From the NCBI GenBank assembly GCA_024638355.1, contig JAHEKO010000022.1, positions 8,818 to 17,876 on the forward strand: a stretch of DNA of 9,059 nucleotides, read 5' to 3'. Within the stretch, counting starts at the first letter, position 1, and each line of letters opens with the position of its first letter. Of the stretch, positions 1 to 8,973 are shown piece after piece. Under the pieces are notes generated by a model. It did no database searches. It saw only the letters and a list, made by a program, of their open reading frames with translations, and had not been told where the DNA came from. The translations under genes were made by a program, and so were the position numbers. Source of the stretch: Acidobacteriota bacterium. Its GTDB lineage: Bacteria > Acidobacteriota > Thermoanaerobaculia > Multivoradales > JAHEKO01.

Positions 1-17
1 CGGCGGGCCGGAGGACG

Positions 18-23
18 TACAAT
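18..23 (+). promoter_or_regulatory. Possible -10 element immediately before the gene at 31
   Basis: TACAAT matches the bacterial -10 consensus TATAAT at five of six positions. Transcription would start about seven bases downstream, at or next to the ATG at 31, which would give a leaderless or nearly leaderless mRNA. The -35 region would lie off the left edge and cannot be seen. The element sits partly in the loop of an inverted repeat: GGAGGA at 10-15 and TCCTCC at 23-28. This is a single-element match and remains tentative. Confidence 0.3.
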
Positions 24-30
24 CCTCCCG

Positions 31-204
31 ATGTCCACCGGCATCAAATTCGTCGCGGGCGCGGTCGGGGGCGCGCTGCTCATGGCCTACCTGTTCTACG
101 TGCGTGGCTTCTTCGTCCACCACGCTTTCATCATCGGCTTCGCCGGCGCCGGCCTGGTCTACTGGACGCTCCGCGCCGTCGACAACCTGCGGCGGCTGCG
201 ATGA
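31..204 (+). CDS. Small two-helix membrane protein, unknown function
   Basis: A 57-residue protein with two hydrophobic segments, roughly residues 5-23 and 31-49, joined by a short loop containing Arg25. It ends in a basic tail (RAVDNLRRLR), so both ends probably lie in the cytoplasm by the positive-inside rule. I do not recognise a family. The ATG at 31 has no Shine-Dalgarno at usable spacing: the only GGAGG, at 10-14, is too far upstream and is paired in an inverted repeat. A -10-like TACAAT at 18-23 suggests a leaderless transcript. Its stop overlaps the next start as ATGA at 201-204, so the two are probably translated together. The case for a real gene rests on the coupling and on the coherent membrane-protein composition; conservation was not tested. 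Confidence 0.6.
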   Translation: MSTGIKFVAGAVGGALLMAYLFYVRGFFVHHAFIIGFAGAGLVYWTLRAVDNLRRLR

Positions 205-344
205 AGCGGCTGTTCGCCAGCGCCGCCTGCCTCTCCGCCTGGCTCCTCCTGCTCTTCTCGGGATACAGCCTCGCCGGGGCCGTTCACCTGCTGCTCGCGG
301 CGGCGCTCTTTCTCTTTCCCTGGAAGGCCGCGTCGCGTTCCTGA
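201..344 (+). CDS. Very small membrane protein resembling the lmo0937/DUF5670 type
   Basis: A 47-residue protein with two hydrophobic stretches, about residues 5-19 and 24-40, separated by the turn SGYSLAG. The pattern of a W-x-L-L-L run, a GY/S-L-x-G turn and a second helix beginning with H-L-L-L resembles the short lmo0937-like (DUF5670) membrane proteins, whose function is not established. I assign this family from memory of its pattern, without a search. There is no ribosome binding site of its own. The start overlaps the previous stop as ATGA (201-204), so translation probably depends on ribosomes finishing the first gene. The HAD hydrolase gene begins 6 bases after its stop. It is too short for many gene callers. 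Confidence 0.6.
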   Translation: MKRLFASAACLSAWLLLLFSGYSLAGAVHLLLAAALFLFPWKAASRS

Positions 345-350
345 TCGACG

Positions 351-1058
351 ATGCTCGAGGCCGTCACCTTCGACGCCACCGGCACGTTGCTCCATTGCCC
401 CCGCCTGGGCGGCATCTACTCCGAGGTGCTTGCCCGGCACGGCGTCGAGGTGAGCGCGGTGCGCGCGGGCGAGCTGGTTCATCAGGTGTGGACCGAGCTG
501 GAGTGCGCGGCGCCTCCGGGCCGCGATCGCTTCGCCGCTCACGCCGGCGGTCCGCGCGGCTTCTGGCGCCGGTTTCTCGATCGCTTCTGCGAGCATCTGG
601 GAGTGCCCGCCGCGAGTCGCTTCGCCGCCGCGGAGCTCTACGATCGCTTCGCTCGGGCCGAGTCGTGGGAGCTGTTCACCGACGCGCCGCCGCTGCTCGA
701 GAGCCTGCGCGCCGACGGCCTGGAGCTCGCGGTCGTGGCCAACTGGGATCCGCGGCTTCCCGGAATACTCGAGGGACTCGGGATCGCCCGGCACTTCGAC
801 CACGTCGTCGTCTCGTCCGAGGTCGGCTACGAAAAGCCGCACCCGGGGATCTTCGAGAGCGCGCTCGACCTTCTCGGGCGCGAGCCCGACAGGGTGCTGC
901 ACGTCGGCGACGACCGCCGGCGAGACGTGGAAGGGGCGCAGGGGGTGGGCATGTGCGCGGTGCACCTCGATCGCGGCGGGCGCGGCGAGATCCACAGCCT
1001 GAAGGAGCTCCGCGGCGCCGCCGAGAGGCTGTGGTACGTTGCCGGAGGAGCGACATGA
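351..1058 (+). CDS. HAD-superfamily hydrolase (HAD-IA, HDHD3-like), substrate unknown
   Basis: A 235-residue soluble protein with HAD-fold landmarks. Motif I is FDATGTLL with the nucleophile Asp8. A helical C1-type cap follows at about residues 18-105. Motif II is VVANWD around residue 130, motif III is EKPHP with Lys162, and motif IV is HVGDDRRRD with Asp187, Asp188 and Asp192. The second Asp of the usual DxD is Thr10, and the motif II Ser/Thr position looks like Ala130. Thr at the first site occurs in the HDHD3-like branch of HAD enzymes; Ala at the second is less expected. It is probably a phosphatase or other haloacid-dehalogenase-type hydrolase, but the substrate cannot be read from the sequence. 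ATG 351 is the first possible start after the in-frame stop at 342-344. It has no Shine-Dalgarno and probably relies on re-initiation from the preceding gene. Confidence 0.85.
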   Translation: MLEAVTFDATGTLLHCPRLGGIYSEVLARHGVEVSAVRAGELVHQVWTELECAAPPGRDRFAAHAGGPRGFWRRFLDRFCEHLGVPAASRFAAAELYDRFARAESWELFTDAPPLLESLRADGLELAVVANWDPRLPGILEGLGIARHFDHVVVSSEVGYEKPHPGIFESALDLLGREPDRVLHVGDDRRRDVEGAQGVGMCAVHLDRGGRGEIHSLKELRGAAERLWYVAGGAT

Positions 1059-1519
1059 GACCCGCCTCGAGGAGCGTCGCGTGGGCCCTGGCGCTGCCGG
1101 CGTGGTGGCTGCTCGCCGGCTGTGCACCCCAGCCGGGAGACGAGGCGCCGCCGGTGATCGAGACCGAGGACGTCGGCCCCGCGCCCGACCAGGAGCTCGA
1201 CCTCTCGGCGGACCGCAAGGCGAAGGCGCGCTCGCGCGCCAGCGGCATGCTCCCCGGCTCGTTCCCCGAGGGCCTGCCGGTCTACGAGCCCGCGAGCATC
1301 GCCGACATCGGCGGCGGCGACAGCGGAGGGTTCGTGCAGTTCGTCTCGCCGGACGATGCCGACCGGGTGCGGAATCGCTACCGGAGCGCCCTCGCGAGCG
1401 CCGGCTGGTCCGTCGAGGAGTCGCCGGGTGGAGGACTGGTCGCGGGGCGCGGTGGACGTCGCGTCGGCATCTCGATCATCGACTCGGGTCCGGTCACCCT
1501 GATCCAGGTCGATTACTGA
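1055..1519 (+). CDS. Small predicted lipoprotein
   Basis: A 154-residue protein. Its N-terminus is a lipoprotein signal peptide: basic start, hydrophobic core, and lipobox LAGC with Cys23 as the lipidated residue. A low-complexity Pro/acidic linker (about 24-50) and a basic patch (about 53-62) follow. The C-terminal domain (about 67-154) contains FPEGLPVYEPA, a VQF strand followed by an S-P-D-D-A-D-R-V segment, a helix ending in AGW, and two final strands. This pattern of a Pro-Val-Tyr opening, a helix ending in GW and terminal strands recurs in uncharacterised small alpha/beta secreted domains. I cannot name the family with certainty. The start is fixed by a strong GGAGGAG at 1044-1050 and overlaps the HAD stop as ATGA at 1055-1058. 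The reading frame is open upstream to 104, but that stretch overlaps the genes on the left and is not coding. Confidence 0.75.
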   Translation: MRPASRSVAWALALPAWWLLAGCAPQPGDEAPPVIETEDVGPAPDQELDLSADRKAKARSRASGMLPGSFPEGLPVYEPASIADIGGGDSGGFVQFVSPDDADRVRNRYRSALASAGWSVEESPGGGLVAGRGGRRVGISIIDSGPVTLIQVDY

Positions 1520-1524
1520 GGATT

Positions 1525-1543
1525 CCGGCCCGCGAAAGGCTGG
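1525..1543 (+). other. Weak hairpin after the lipoprotein gene
   Basis: CCGGCC (1525-1530) can pair with GGCTGG (1538-1543), including one G-U pair, around a 7-base loop. It starts six bases after the lipoprotein stop. No run of T follows, so it is a poor candidate for an intrinsic terminator. It may slow polymerase or protect the 3' end of the upstream transcript, or it may mean nothing in DNA this rich in GC. Confidence 0.2.
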
Positions 1544-1565
1544 AGAATTCCCGGCGAGATCAGGG

Positions 1566-1594
1566 TCCACAGCGGAGCGCGGGAGTGTTAGGAT
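1566..1594 (+). promoter_or_regulatory. Candidate promoter for the ATP synthase operon
   Basis: TCCACA (1566-1571) and TAGGAT (1589-1594) are each four-of-six matches to the sigma-70 -35 and -10 hexamers, separated by exactly 17 bases. The -10 keeps the important first T, second A and last T. The predicted start of transcription is near 1601, at the foot of the hairpin at 1600-1618. The site lies in the only sizeable gap between the upstream cluster and the operon, where a promoter would be expected. Both hexamers are weak, so this is a suggestion only. Confidence 0.3.
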
Positions 1595-1599
1595 GCACC

Positions 1600-1618
1600 G
1601 GGCCGTGCAAAGCGGCCC
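1600..1618 (+). promoter_or_regulatory. Hairpin just upstream of the first ATP synthase gene
   Basis: A perfect 6-bp inverted repeat, GGGCCG (1600-1605) and CGGCCC (1613-1618), around a 7-base loop. It ends six bases before the ATG at 1625. If transcription begins near 1601, the hairpin would form at the very 5' end of the operon mRNA, where such structures can protect from decay or limit ribosome entry. No Shine-Dalgarno is present between the hairpin and the ATG. Confidence 0.35.
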
Positions 1619-1624
1619 AATTCT

Positions 1625-1864
1625 ATGAAGAAACGGGCGCGCTGGACGAGTCTGGCGGGCCAGGGATTCGAGCTGACGGCAGCCGTGGTGGGGTTTGGCG
1701 CGGTCGGTTTCTGGGTCGGGGGATACCTCGGTAACGCCCGTATCGGACTCTTGATTGGTGCAATACTGGGGATTCTCGGCGGTCTCTACAATCTGATCCG
1801 ATCGTACCTACGAGCGCTCAACCGCCAAAGCCAAGTCGAGCAGAGAGAATCGGGAGAGAGGTAG
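1625..1864 (+). CDS. atpZ: AtpZ/AtpI-type F0 accessory protein (two-helix)
   Basis: A 79-residue membrane protein: basic N-terminus, two hydrophobic helices (about residues 15-35 and 39-58) joined by the turn GGYLGNARIG, and a polar C-terminal tail. The FWVGGYLG...IGLLIGAILGILGGLYNLIR pattern, split here by the turn, is typical of the ATPase_gene1 (AtpZ-like) family encoded at the head of atp operons. Members work with AtpI in loading or assembling the c-ring and have been linked to divalent cation transport in Bacillus. ATG 1625 is the only usable start, because an in-frame stop lies at 1589-1591 with no ATG, GTG or TTG between. It has no visible Shine-Dalgarno, which is odd for the first gene of a highly expressed operon. 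The next gene starts 15 bases after its stop. Confidence 0.82.
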   Translation: MKKRARWTSLAGQGFELTAAVVGFGAVGFWVGGYLGNARIGLLIGAILGILGGLYNLIRSYLRALNRQSQVEQRESGER

Positions 1865-1879
1865 GAAGAGCAACAAGCC

Positions 1880-2296
1880 GTGGGTGGTCTGTCCCGCCAC
1901 GCTCTCCGGCGTTTTCTGGGGTTCGTTTGTCTACTACTAGTCGTCACGTCCGTGCTCGCGTTGCTCGGGTGGCCTCCTACCAGGAGGCTGGCCGGCGATG
2001 CCGGCTCGACCTCGATGATGGCGGGCATCGGGCTGACCCTGCTCGGTTCGCTGCTGGGCGCCCTGCCGATCCTGCGCGTCGAGCTGCGGGGCGGCATGCC
2101 GCGGGTCGCGGAGACCATGGGCTCGCTGGCCGTCCGTCTGTTCGTGGTCCTGGCGGGCGTTCTCTACGCCCTGCTGCTCGGCGGAGTCGCAACCAAGCCT
2201 TTCCTCGTCTGGGTCGGGATCAGCTATCTCCTGCTGCTACCCCTCGACGTGCTCTACCTGATTCGCAGCCGGTCCGGAGTCGAAGATGAGCGCTGA
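1880..2296 (+). CDS. atpI: AtpI-like ATP synthase subunit I (four-helix membrane protein)
   Basis: A 138-residue integral membrane protein with four predicted helices, about residues 12-30, 44-64, 81-101 and 105-128, and a charged C-terminus. Its topology, length and position between the AtpZ-like gene and atpB fit the ATP-syntht_I (AtpI) family, which helps assemble the c-ring. Sequence similarity within this family is low, so the call rests largely on topology and context. The start is GTG at 1880, supported by GGAAG at 1864-1868 overlapping the preceding stop. The 3' end overlaps atpB by 11 bases (2286-2296), which suggests coupled translation. Confidence 0.78.
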   Translation: MGGLSRHALRRFLGFVCLLLVVTSVLALLGWPPTRRLAGDAGSTSMMAGIGLTLLGSLLGALPILRVELRGGMPRVAETMGSLAVRLFVVLAGVLYALLLGGVATKPFLVWVGISYLLLLPLDVLYLIRSRSGVEDER

Positions 2297-3149
2297 ATCG
2301 AATCCGCTCAGCCACGTGATCCAGCATCCGCTGGTGACCCGGGAGGCCGAGACCGGCCTGCTGACGCCCAACGGCGAGATCACGATCCTGAGCGATCACA
2401 TCTCGATGATCATCCTCGCCGGTCTGCTGCTGAGCCTGGTCTTTCCGCCGCTCTTCAGGCGCCGTCGCAAGGACGGCGGCGAGGTCGACCGGCTGGTTCC
2501 CACGGGCTTCACCAACGGCGTCGAAGCCGTCTGCCAGTATCTGCGCAGCGAGGTCGCCGAGCCGGTGCTCGGCCCCAACACCGACCGCTTCATCAAGTAC
2601 ATCTGGAGCGTCTTCTTCTTCGTCCTGACGCTCAACCTGCTCGGCCTGGTGCCGATCGGCGCGGTCACGCCGCTGTTCGGCACCCACATCGGCGGCACGG
2701 CCACGGCCAATATCTGGGTCACCGCCACTCTCGCGCTCACGACCCTGGTCATGATGGTCTTCAACGGCCTGCGCCTGGGCGGCACGGCCTACCTGGCGCA
2801 CTTCTGCCCCGGGCCGCTGTGGCTCGCCCCGGTGCTGGTTCCGGTGGAGATCGTCGGCCTGTTCGCCAAGGTGTTCGCCCTGACCGTCCGGCTGTTCGCC
2901 AACATGGTGGCCGGTCACGTGATGCTGGCGGTCCTGCTGAGCTTCATCCTCGGCGCCGGATCGGCGATGGGCGCGGGGTTCGGTTTCGGGGTAGCGGTGC
3001 CGGTCGTTCTCGGCAGCGTCGCTCTCAGCCTGCTGGAGATCTTCGTGGCCCTGCTGCAGGCGTACATCTTCACCTTCCTGACCGCGCTCTTCATCGGGCA
3101 GTCGGTCAACGTTCACCATCACGGCGAGCACGAGGAGTCCCATGCCTAG
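2286..3149 (+). CDS. atpB: F0 subunit a (proton channel stator subunit)
   Basis: A 287-residue membrane protein that forms the two aqueous half-channels beside the c-ring. Hydrophobic segments lie at about residues 38-57, 103-125, 141-160, 181-220 and 231-270. The essential arginine is Arg202 in the block ALTVRLFANMVAGH. Asn206 and Gln258 match the conserved Asn214 and Gln252 of the E. coli protein. At the two interacting channel positions this protein has His211 and Glu251, where E. coli has Glu219 and His245: the swapped arrangement also seen in mitochondria and many bacteria. The C-terminal tail is rich in His and Glu (VHHHGEHEESH). The start at ATG 2286 has GGAG at 2276-2279. A 129-base gap separates it from atpE. 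Confidence 0.97.
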   Translation: MSAESNPLSHVIQHPLVTREAETGLLTPNGEITILSDHISMIILAGLLLSLVFPPLFRRRRKDGGEVDRLVPTGFTNGVEAVCQYLRSEVAEPVLGPNTDRFIKYIWSVFFFVLTLNLLGLVPIGAVTPLFGTHIGGTATANIWVTATLALTTLVMMVFNGLRLGGTAYLAHFCPGPLWLAPVLVPVEIVGLFAKVFALTVRLFANMVAGHVMLAVLLSFILGAGSAMGAGFGFGVAVPVVLGSVALSLLEIFVALLQAYIFTFLTALFIGQSVNVHHHGEHEESHA

Positions 3150-3234
3150 CCCGCGGGTCAGAAGGACCGCGAGCCGAGGTTACATATACGAAGAATCCGT
3201 TTCTGCCCGTAGCGCTTGGGCGAAGAGACAACCT

Positions 3235-3255
3235 GGAGGCGTCAGCCTCGCCTCC
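3235..3255 (+). promoter_or_regulatory. Hairpin in the leader of atpE
   Basis: A perfect 7-bp inverted repeat, GGAGGCG (3235-3241) and CGCCTCC (3249-3255), around a 7-base loop. It ends 9 bases before the atpE ribosome binding site and leaves that site free. An alternative, GAGGC/GCCTC with a 4-base loop, uses the same bases. It lies in the longest intergenic gap of the operon, directly before the gene whose product is needed in the highest copy number. A role in mRNA stability or translation efficiency is plausible but unproven. The GGAGG in its left arm would be hidden and is not next to a start codon. Confidence 0.4.
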
Positions 3256-3264
3256 GCGATCGAA

Positions 3265-3270
3265 GAGGGA
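3265..3270 (+). promoter_or_regulatory. Ribosome binding site fixing the atpE start
   Basis: GAGGGA eight bases before ATG 3279. It favours this ATG over an in-frame TTG at 3216, which would add 21 polar residues in front of the leader peptide and has no comparable site. Confidence 0.7.
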
Positions 3271-3278
3271 AGATCCAA

Positions 3279-3629
3279 ATGAACAAGAGGTTTTCGAAGA
3301 TTGCGCTGGGCCTGATGATCGTCGGCTTCGCGCTCATGTTCGCGCCCGCCGCCTTCGCGGATCAGGCGGGTGAAGAGGTGAGCCAAGGCGAGAGCTCCTA
3401 CTTTCTGACCACCGAGGGCGCCCGCAAGCTGGGCGGCGCGATCGGCGCCGGCCTGGCCGTGATCGGCGGCGCCGCGGGCATCGGACGCATCGGCGGCAGC
3501 GCGGTCGAGTCGATCGCTCGGCAGCCGGAGGTGGGCGGCAACATCCAGACCGCCATGATCATCACCGCGGCGCTGATCGAGGGCGCGATGCTCTTCGCCA
3601 TCGTCGTCGGCCTGCTGGCGGCCCTGTAG
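3279..3629 (+). CDS. atpE: F0 subunit c (proteolipid ring) with N-terminal leader peptide
   Basis: A 116-residue precursor of the rotor-ring subunit. Residues 1-27 form a Sec-type signal peptide: basic MNKRFSK, a hydrophobic core, and a likely cleavage site after AFA (residues 25-27). A polar stretch (about 28-48) follows, then the c hairpin: glycine-rich helix 1 (about 50-78), the cytoplasmic loop RQPE (81-84), and helix 2 (about 90-116) with the ion-carrying carboxylate Glu101 in ALIEG. Arg70 near the inner end of helix 1 occupies a position that is Lys/Arg in several non-proteobacterial c subunits. The residue matching the helix 1 glutamine of sodium-binding rings looks like Ile68, and Glu101 is followed by Gly rather than Ser, so proton coupling is likely. 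A cleaved leader gives the N-out topology that c needs. The stop lies in the loop of a hairpin that covers the atpF binding site. Confidence 0.95.
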   Translation: MNKRFSKIALGLMIVGFALMFAPAAFADQAGEEVSQGESSYFLTTEGARKLGGAIGAGLAVIGGAAGIGRIGGSAVESIARQPEVGGNIQTAMIITAALIEGAMLFAIVVGLLAAL

Positions 3630-3636
3630 AGGGCCG
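3619..3636 (+). promoter_or_regulatory. Hairpin across the atpE stop codon and atpF ribosome binding site
   Basis: CGGCCCT (3619-3625) and AGGGCCG (3630-3636) form a perfect 7-bp stem with a four-base loop, GTAG, containing the atpE stop TAG (3627-3629). The right arm includes the GAGGG that serves as the atpF Shine-Dalgarno, nine bases before ATG 3643. When the stem is closed atpF should initiate poorly; a ribosome reaching the atpE stop would open it. This would couple b synthesis to c while keeping b lower. The pairing is visible directly; the regulatory role is inferred. Confidence 0.5.
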
Positions 3637-3642
3637 GACCCG

Positions 3643-4218
3643 ATGAGGTTCAAGATAGCCCTGCTCGGGCTGTTGCTGGTCCCTTCGCTGGCGCTGGCCG
3701 CCGGCGGCGGCGAGGAGAACAATCTCTTCGCCGGGGATCTCGGCAACGCGATCTGGACCCTGGTCGTCTTTCTGCTCGTCATCTTCGTGCTGGGCAAGTT
3801 CGCCTGGGGGCCGTTGCTCGACGGCCTGCAGAGCCGCGAGCACTTCATTCGCGACTCGCTCCAGGAAGCCAAGGCCGAGAACGAAAAGGCGAAAGCGCTG
3901 GCCGCGGAGTACGAGGAGAAAGTCCTCGAGGCCAAGGCCGAGGCGACCGCCATCGTCGAGGAGGGGCGTCGCGACGCCGAGGTGTTGAAGGGGGAGATCG
4001 AGCGGCAGGCCCGCACCGAGGCGGACAGGATGATCCAGCGCGCCAGGCGCGAGATCGACATCGCACGCCAGACCGCGGTGAAGGAGATCTACGTCACCAG
4101 CGCCCACCTGGCCACCGACCTCGCTTCGCGCATCATCGGCCGCGAGGTCAACGCCGAGGATCACGAGCGGCTGATCGCCCAGTCGATCGATCGCATCGAC
4201 CAGCTGGAGTCCAACTGA
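3643..4218 (+). CDS. atpF: F0 subunit b (peripheral stalk) with N-terminal leader peptide
   Basis: A 191-residue subunit that dimerises to form the stator stalk holding the catalytic head. Residues 1-20 look like a signal peptide (MRFKIALL start, cleavage near ALA at 17-19). A short polar stretch follows, then one membrane helix at about 35-54. The junction KFAWGPLLDGLQSRE (52-66) is the typical family sequence after the helix. From about 66 to 165 there is a long Ala-, Glu- and Lys-rich amphipathic helix, the coiled-coil tether, followed by a delta-binding C-terminal part. Only one b gene is present and no b', so a homodimer is expected. The leader is consistent with an N-terminus outside the cytoplasm. 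Its binding site (GAGGG, 3629-3633) lies in the hairpin at 3619-3636. Confidence 0.94.
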   Translation: MRFKIALLGLLLVPSLALAAGGGEENNLFAGDLGNAIWTLVVFLLVIFVLGKFAWGPLLDGLQSREHFIRDSLQEAKAENEKAKALAAEYEEKVLEAKAEATAIVEEGRRDAEVLKGEIERQARTEADRMIQRARREIDIARQTAVKEIYVTSAHLATDLASRIIGREVNAEDHERLIAQSIDRIDQLESN

Positions 4219-4245
4219 GCCGCCGAGCCGCGCGCGGAAACGGCC

Positions 4246-4842
4246 ATGCACGAGAAGCTCGATGAACGGCAGCTGGCGGTAGCGCGGGTCTACGCCCGCT
4301 CGCTGCTGGAGCTCGCCCGCCAGAGCCACGAGGAGAGCGCCGTTCTCGAGGAGTTCGACTCGATGCTGGAGCAGTTCGCGCTCCAGCCGCGGTTCGAGGA
4401 GATCCTCGTCGACCCCGGCGTCGACGAAGAGGAGCGCGCGGGAATTCTCGAGCGCGTCCTGCGCGGCCGGGCGAACGATCTGGTGGTCAACACCCTCCAG
4501 GTGATGAACCGCAAGGGTCGAGCCGGTCTGCTCAGGGCGCTGGTGCACGCCTACCGCGTGGAGCTGGAAGAGCTCCAGGGCCTGGTGAAGGCGAAGGCGA
4601 TCACCGCGGTGCCGCTCACCGAAGAGACCCGCAAGCGCCTGATCGCGGCGCTGGAGCGTCGTACCGGCAAGAAGATCGTGCTCCACGAGTTGGTGGAGAA
4701 GGGGCTCCTGGGAGGCATGATCCTGCGCCTCGGCGATCAGAAGCTCGATTCGAGCGTCGCGCGAGAGCTCTGGCGCGTCGGCGTTCGGCTCGACAAGCGC
4801 GCTTCGAGCGAGCTGCACACCGAAGAGATGTTGGAGCTGTAG
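4246..4842 (+). CDS. atpH: F1 subunit delta
   Basis: A 198-residue cytoplasmic subunit joining the top of the alpha/beta head to the b stalk. The N-terminal helical domain begins LAVARVYARSLLELA (10-24), the normal family opening. The C-terminal part keeps the signature GLLGGMILRLGDQKLDSSVARELWRV (from residue 153; split by sequence as GLLGGMILRLGD then QKLDSSVARELWRV). The start is the ATG at 4246, with no alternative start codon in frame in the short gap behind it. The ribosome binding site is weak: GGAA at 4236-4239, inside or next to the self-complementary CCGCGCGCGG (4228-4237). Its stop is 18 bases from the atpA start. Confidence 0.93.
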   Translation: MHEKLDERQLAVARVYARSLLELARQSHEESAVLEEFDSMLEQFALQPRFEEILVDPGVDEEERAGILERVLRGRANDLVVNTLQVMNRKGRAGLLRALVHAYRVELEELQGLVKAKAITAVPLTEETRKRLIAALERRTGKKIVLHELVEKGLLGGMILRLGDQKLDSSVARELWRVGVRLDKRASSELHTEEMLEL

Positions 4843-4860
4843 CGGAGAGGAATAGAGGCT

Positions 4861-6597
<1,737 letters not shown>

Positions 6598-6614
6598 CCG
6601 GGCGGAGAGACGAA

Positions 6615-8961
<2,347 letters not shown>

Positions 8962-8973
8962 GGGGACGAACCG

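Noticed and set aside
104..1054. N-terminal extension of the lipoprotein reading frame
   Set aside because: The frame is open, but the stretch overlaps the three upstream genes and translates to Arg/Ala/Ser low-complexity sequence. A strong ribosome binding site and lipoprotein signal place the start at 1055.
1520..1624. Intrinsic terminator between the upstream cluster and the operon
   Set aside because: The hairpins at 1525-1543 and 1600-1618 have no T-run after them, so read-through from the upstream cluster cannot be excluded.
2220..3143. A 307-codon open reading frame on the - strand
   Set aside because: It runs opposite atpB, and its highly charged Gln/Asp/Glu/Arg-rich translation is the expected shadow of a membrane protein gene.
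3181..3190. Internal promoter -10 at the AT-rich TACATATACG
   Set aside because: No convincing -35 lies about 17 bases upstream (AAGGAC at 3162-3167), so it is kept only as an AT-rich island.
3216..3278. TTG start for atpE adding 21 residues
   Set aside because: It would put a polar, Arg-rich segment in front of a good signal peptide, and it has no suitable binding site. ATG 3279 has GAGGGA at correct spacing.
3279..3629. Sodium-translocating c-ring
   Set aside because: The helix 1 Gln used by sodium rings aligns with Ile68 and Glu101 is followed by Gly, not Ser-Thr, so the sodium ligands are absent.
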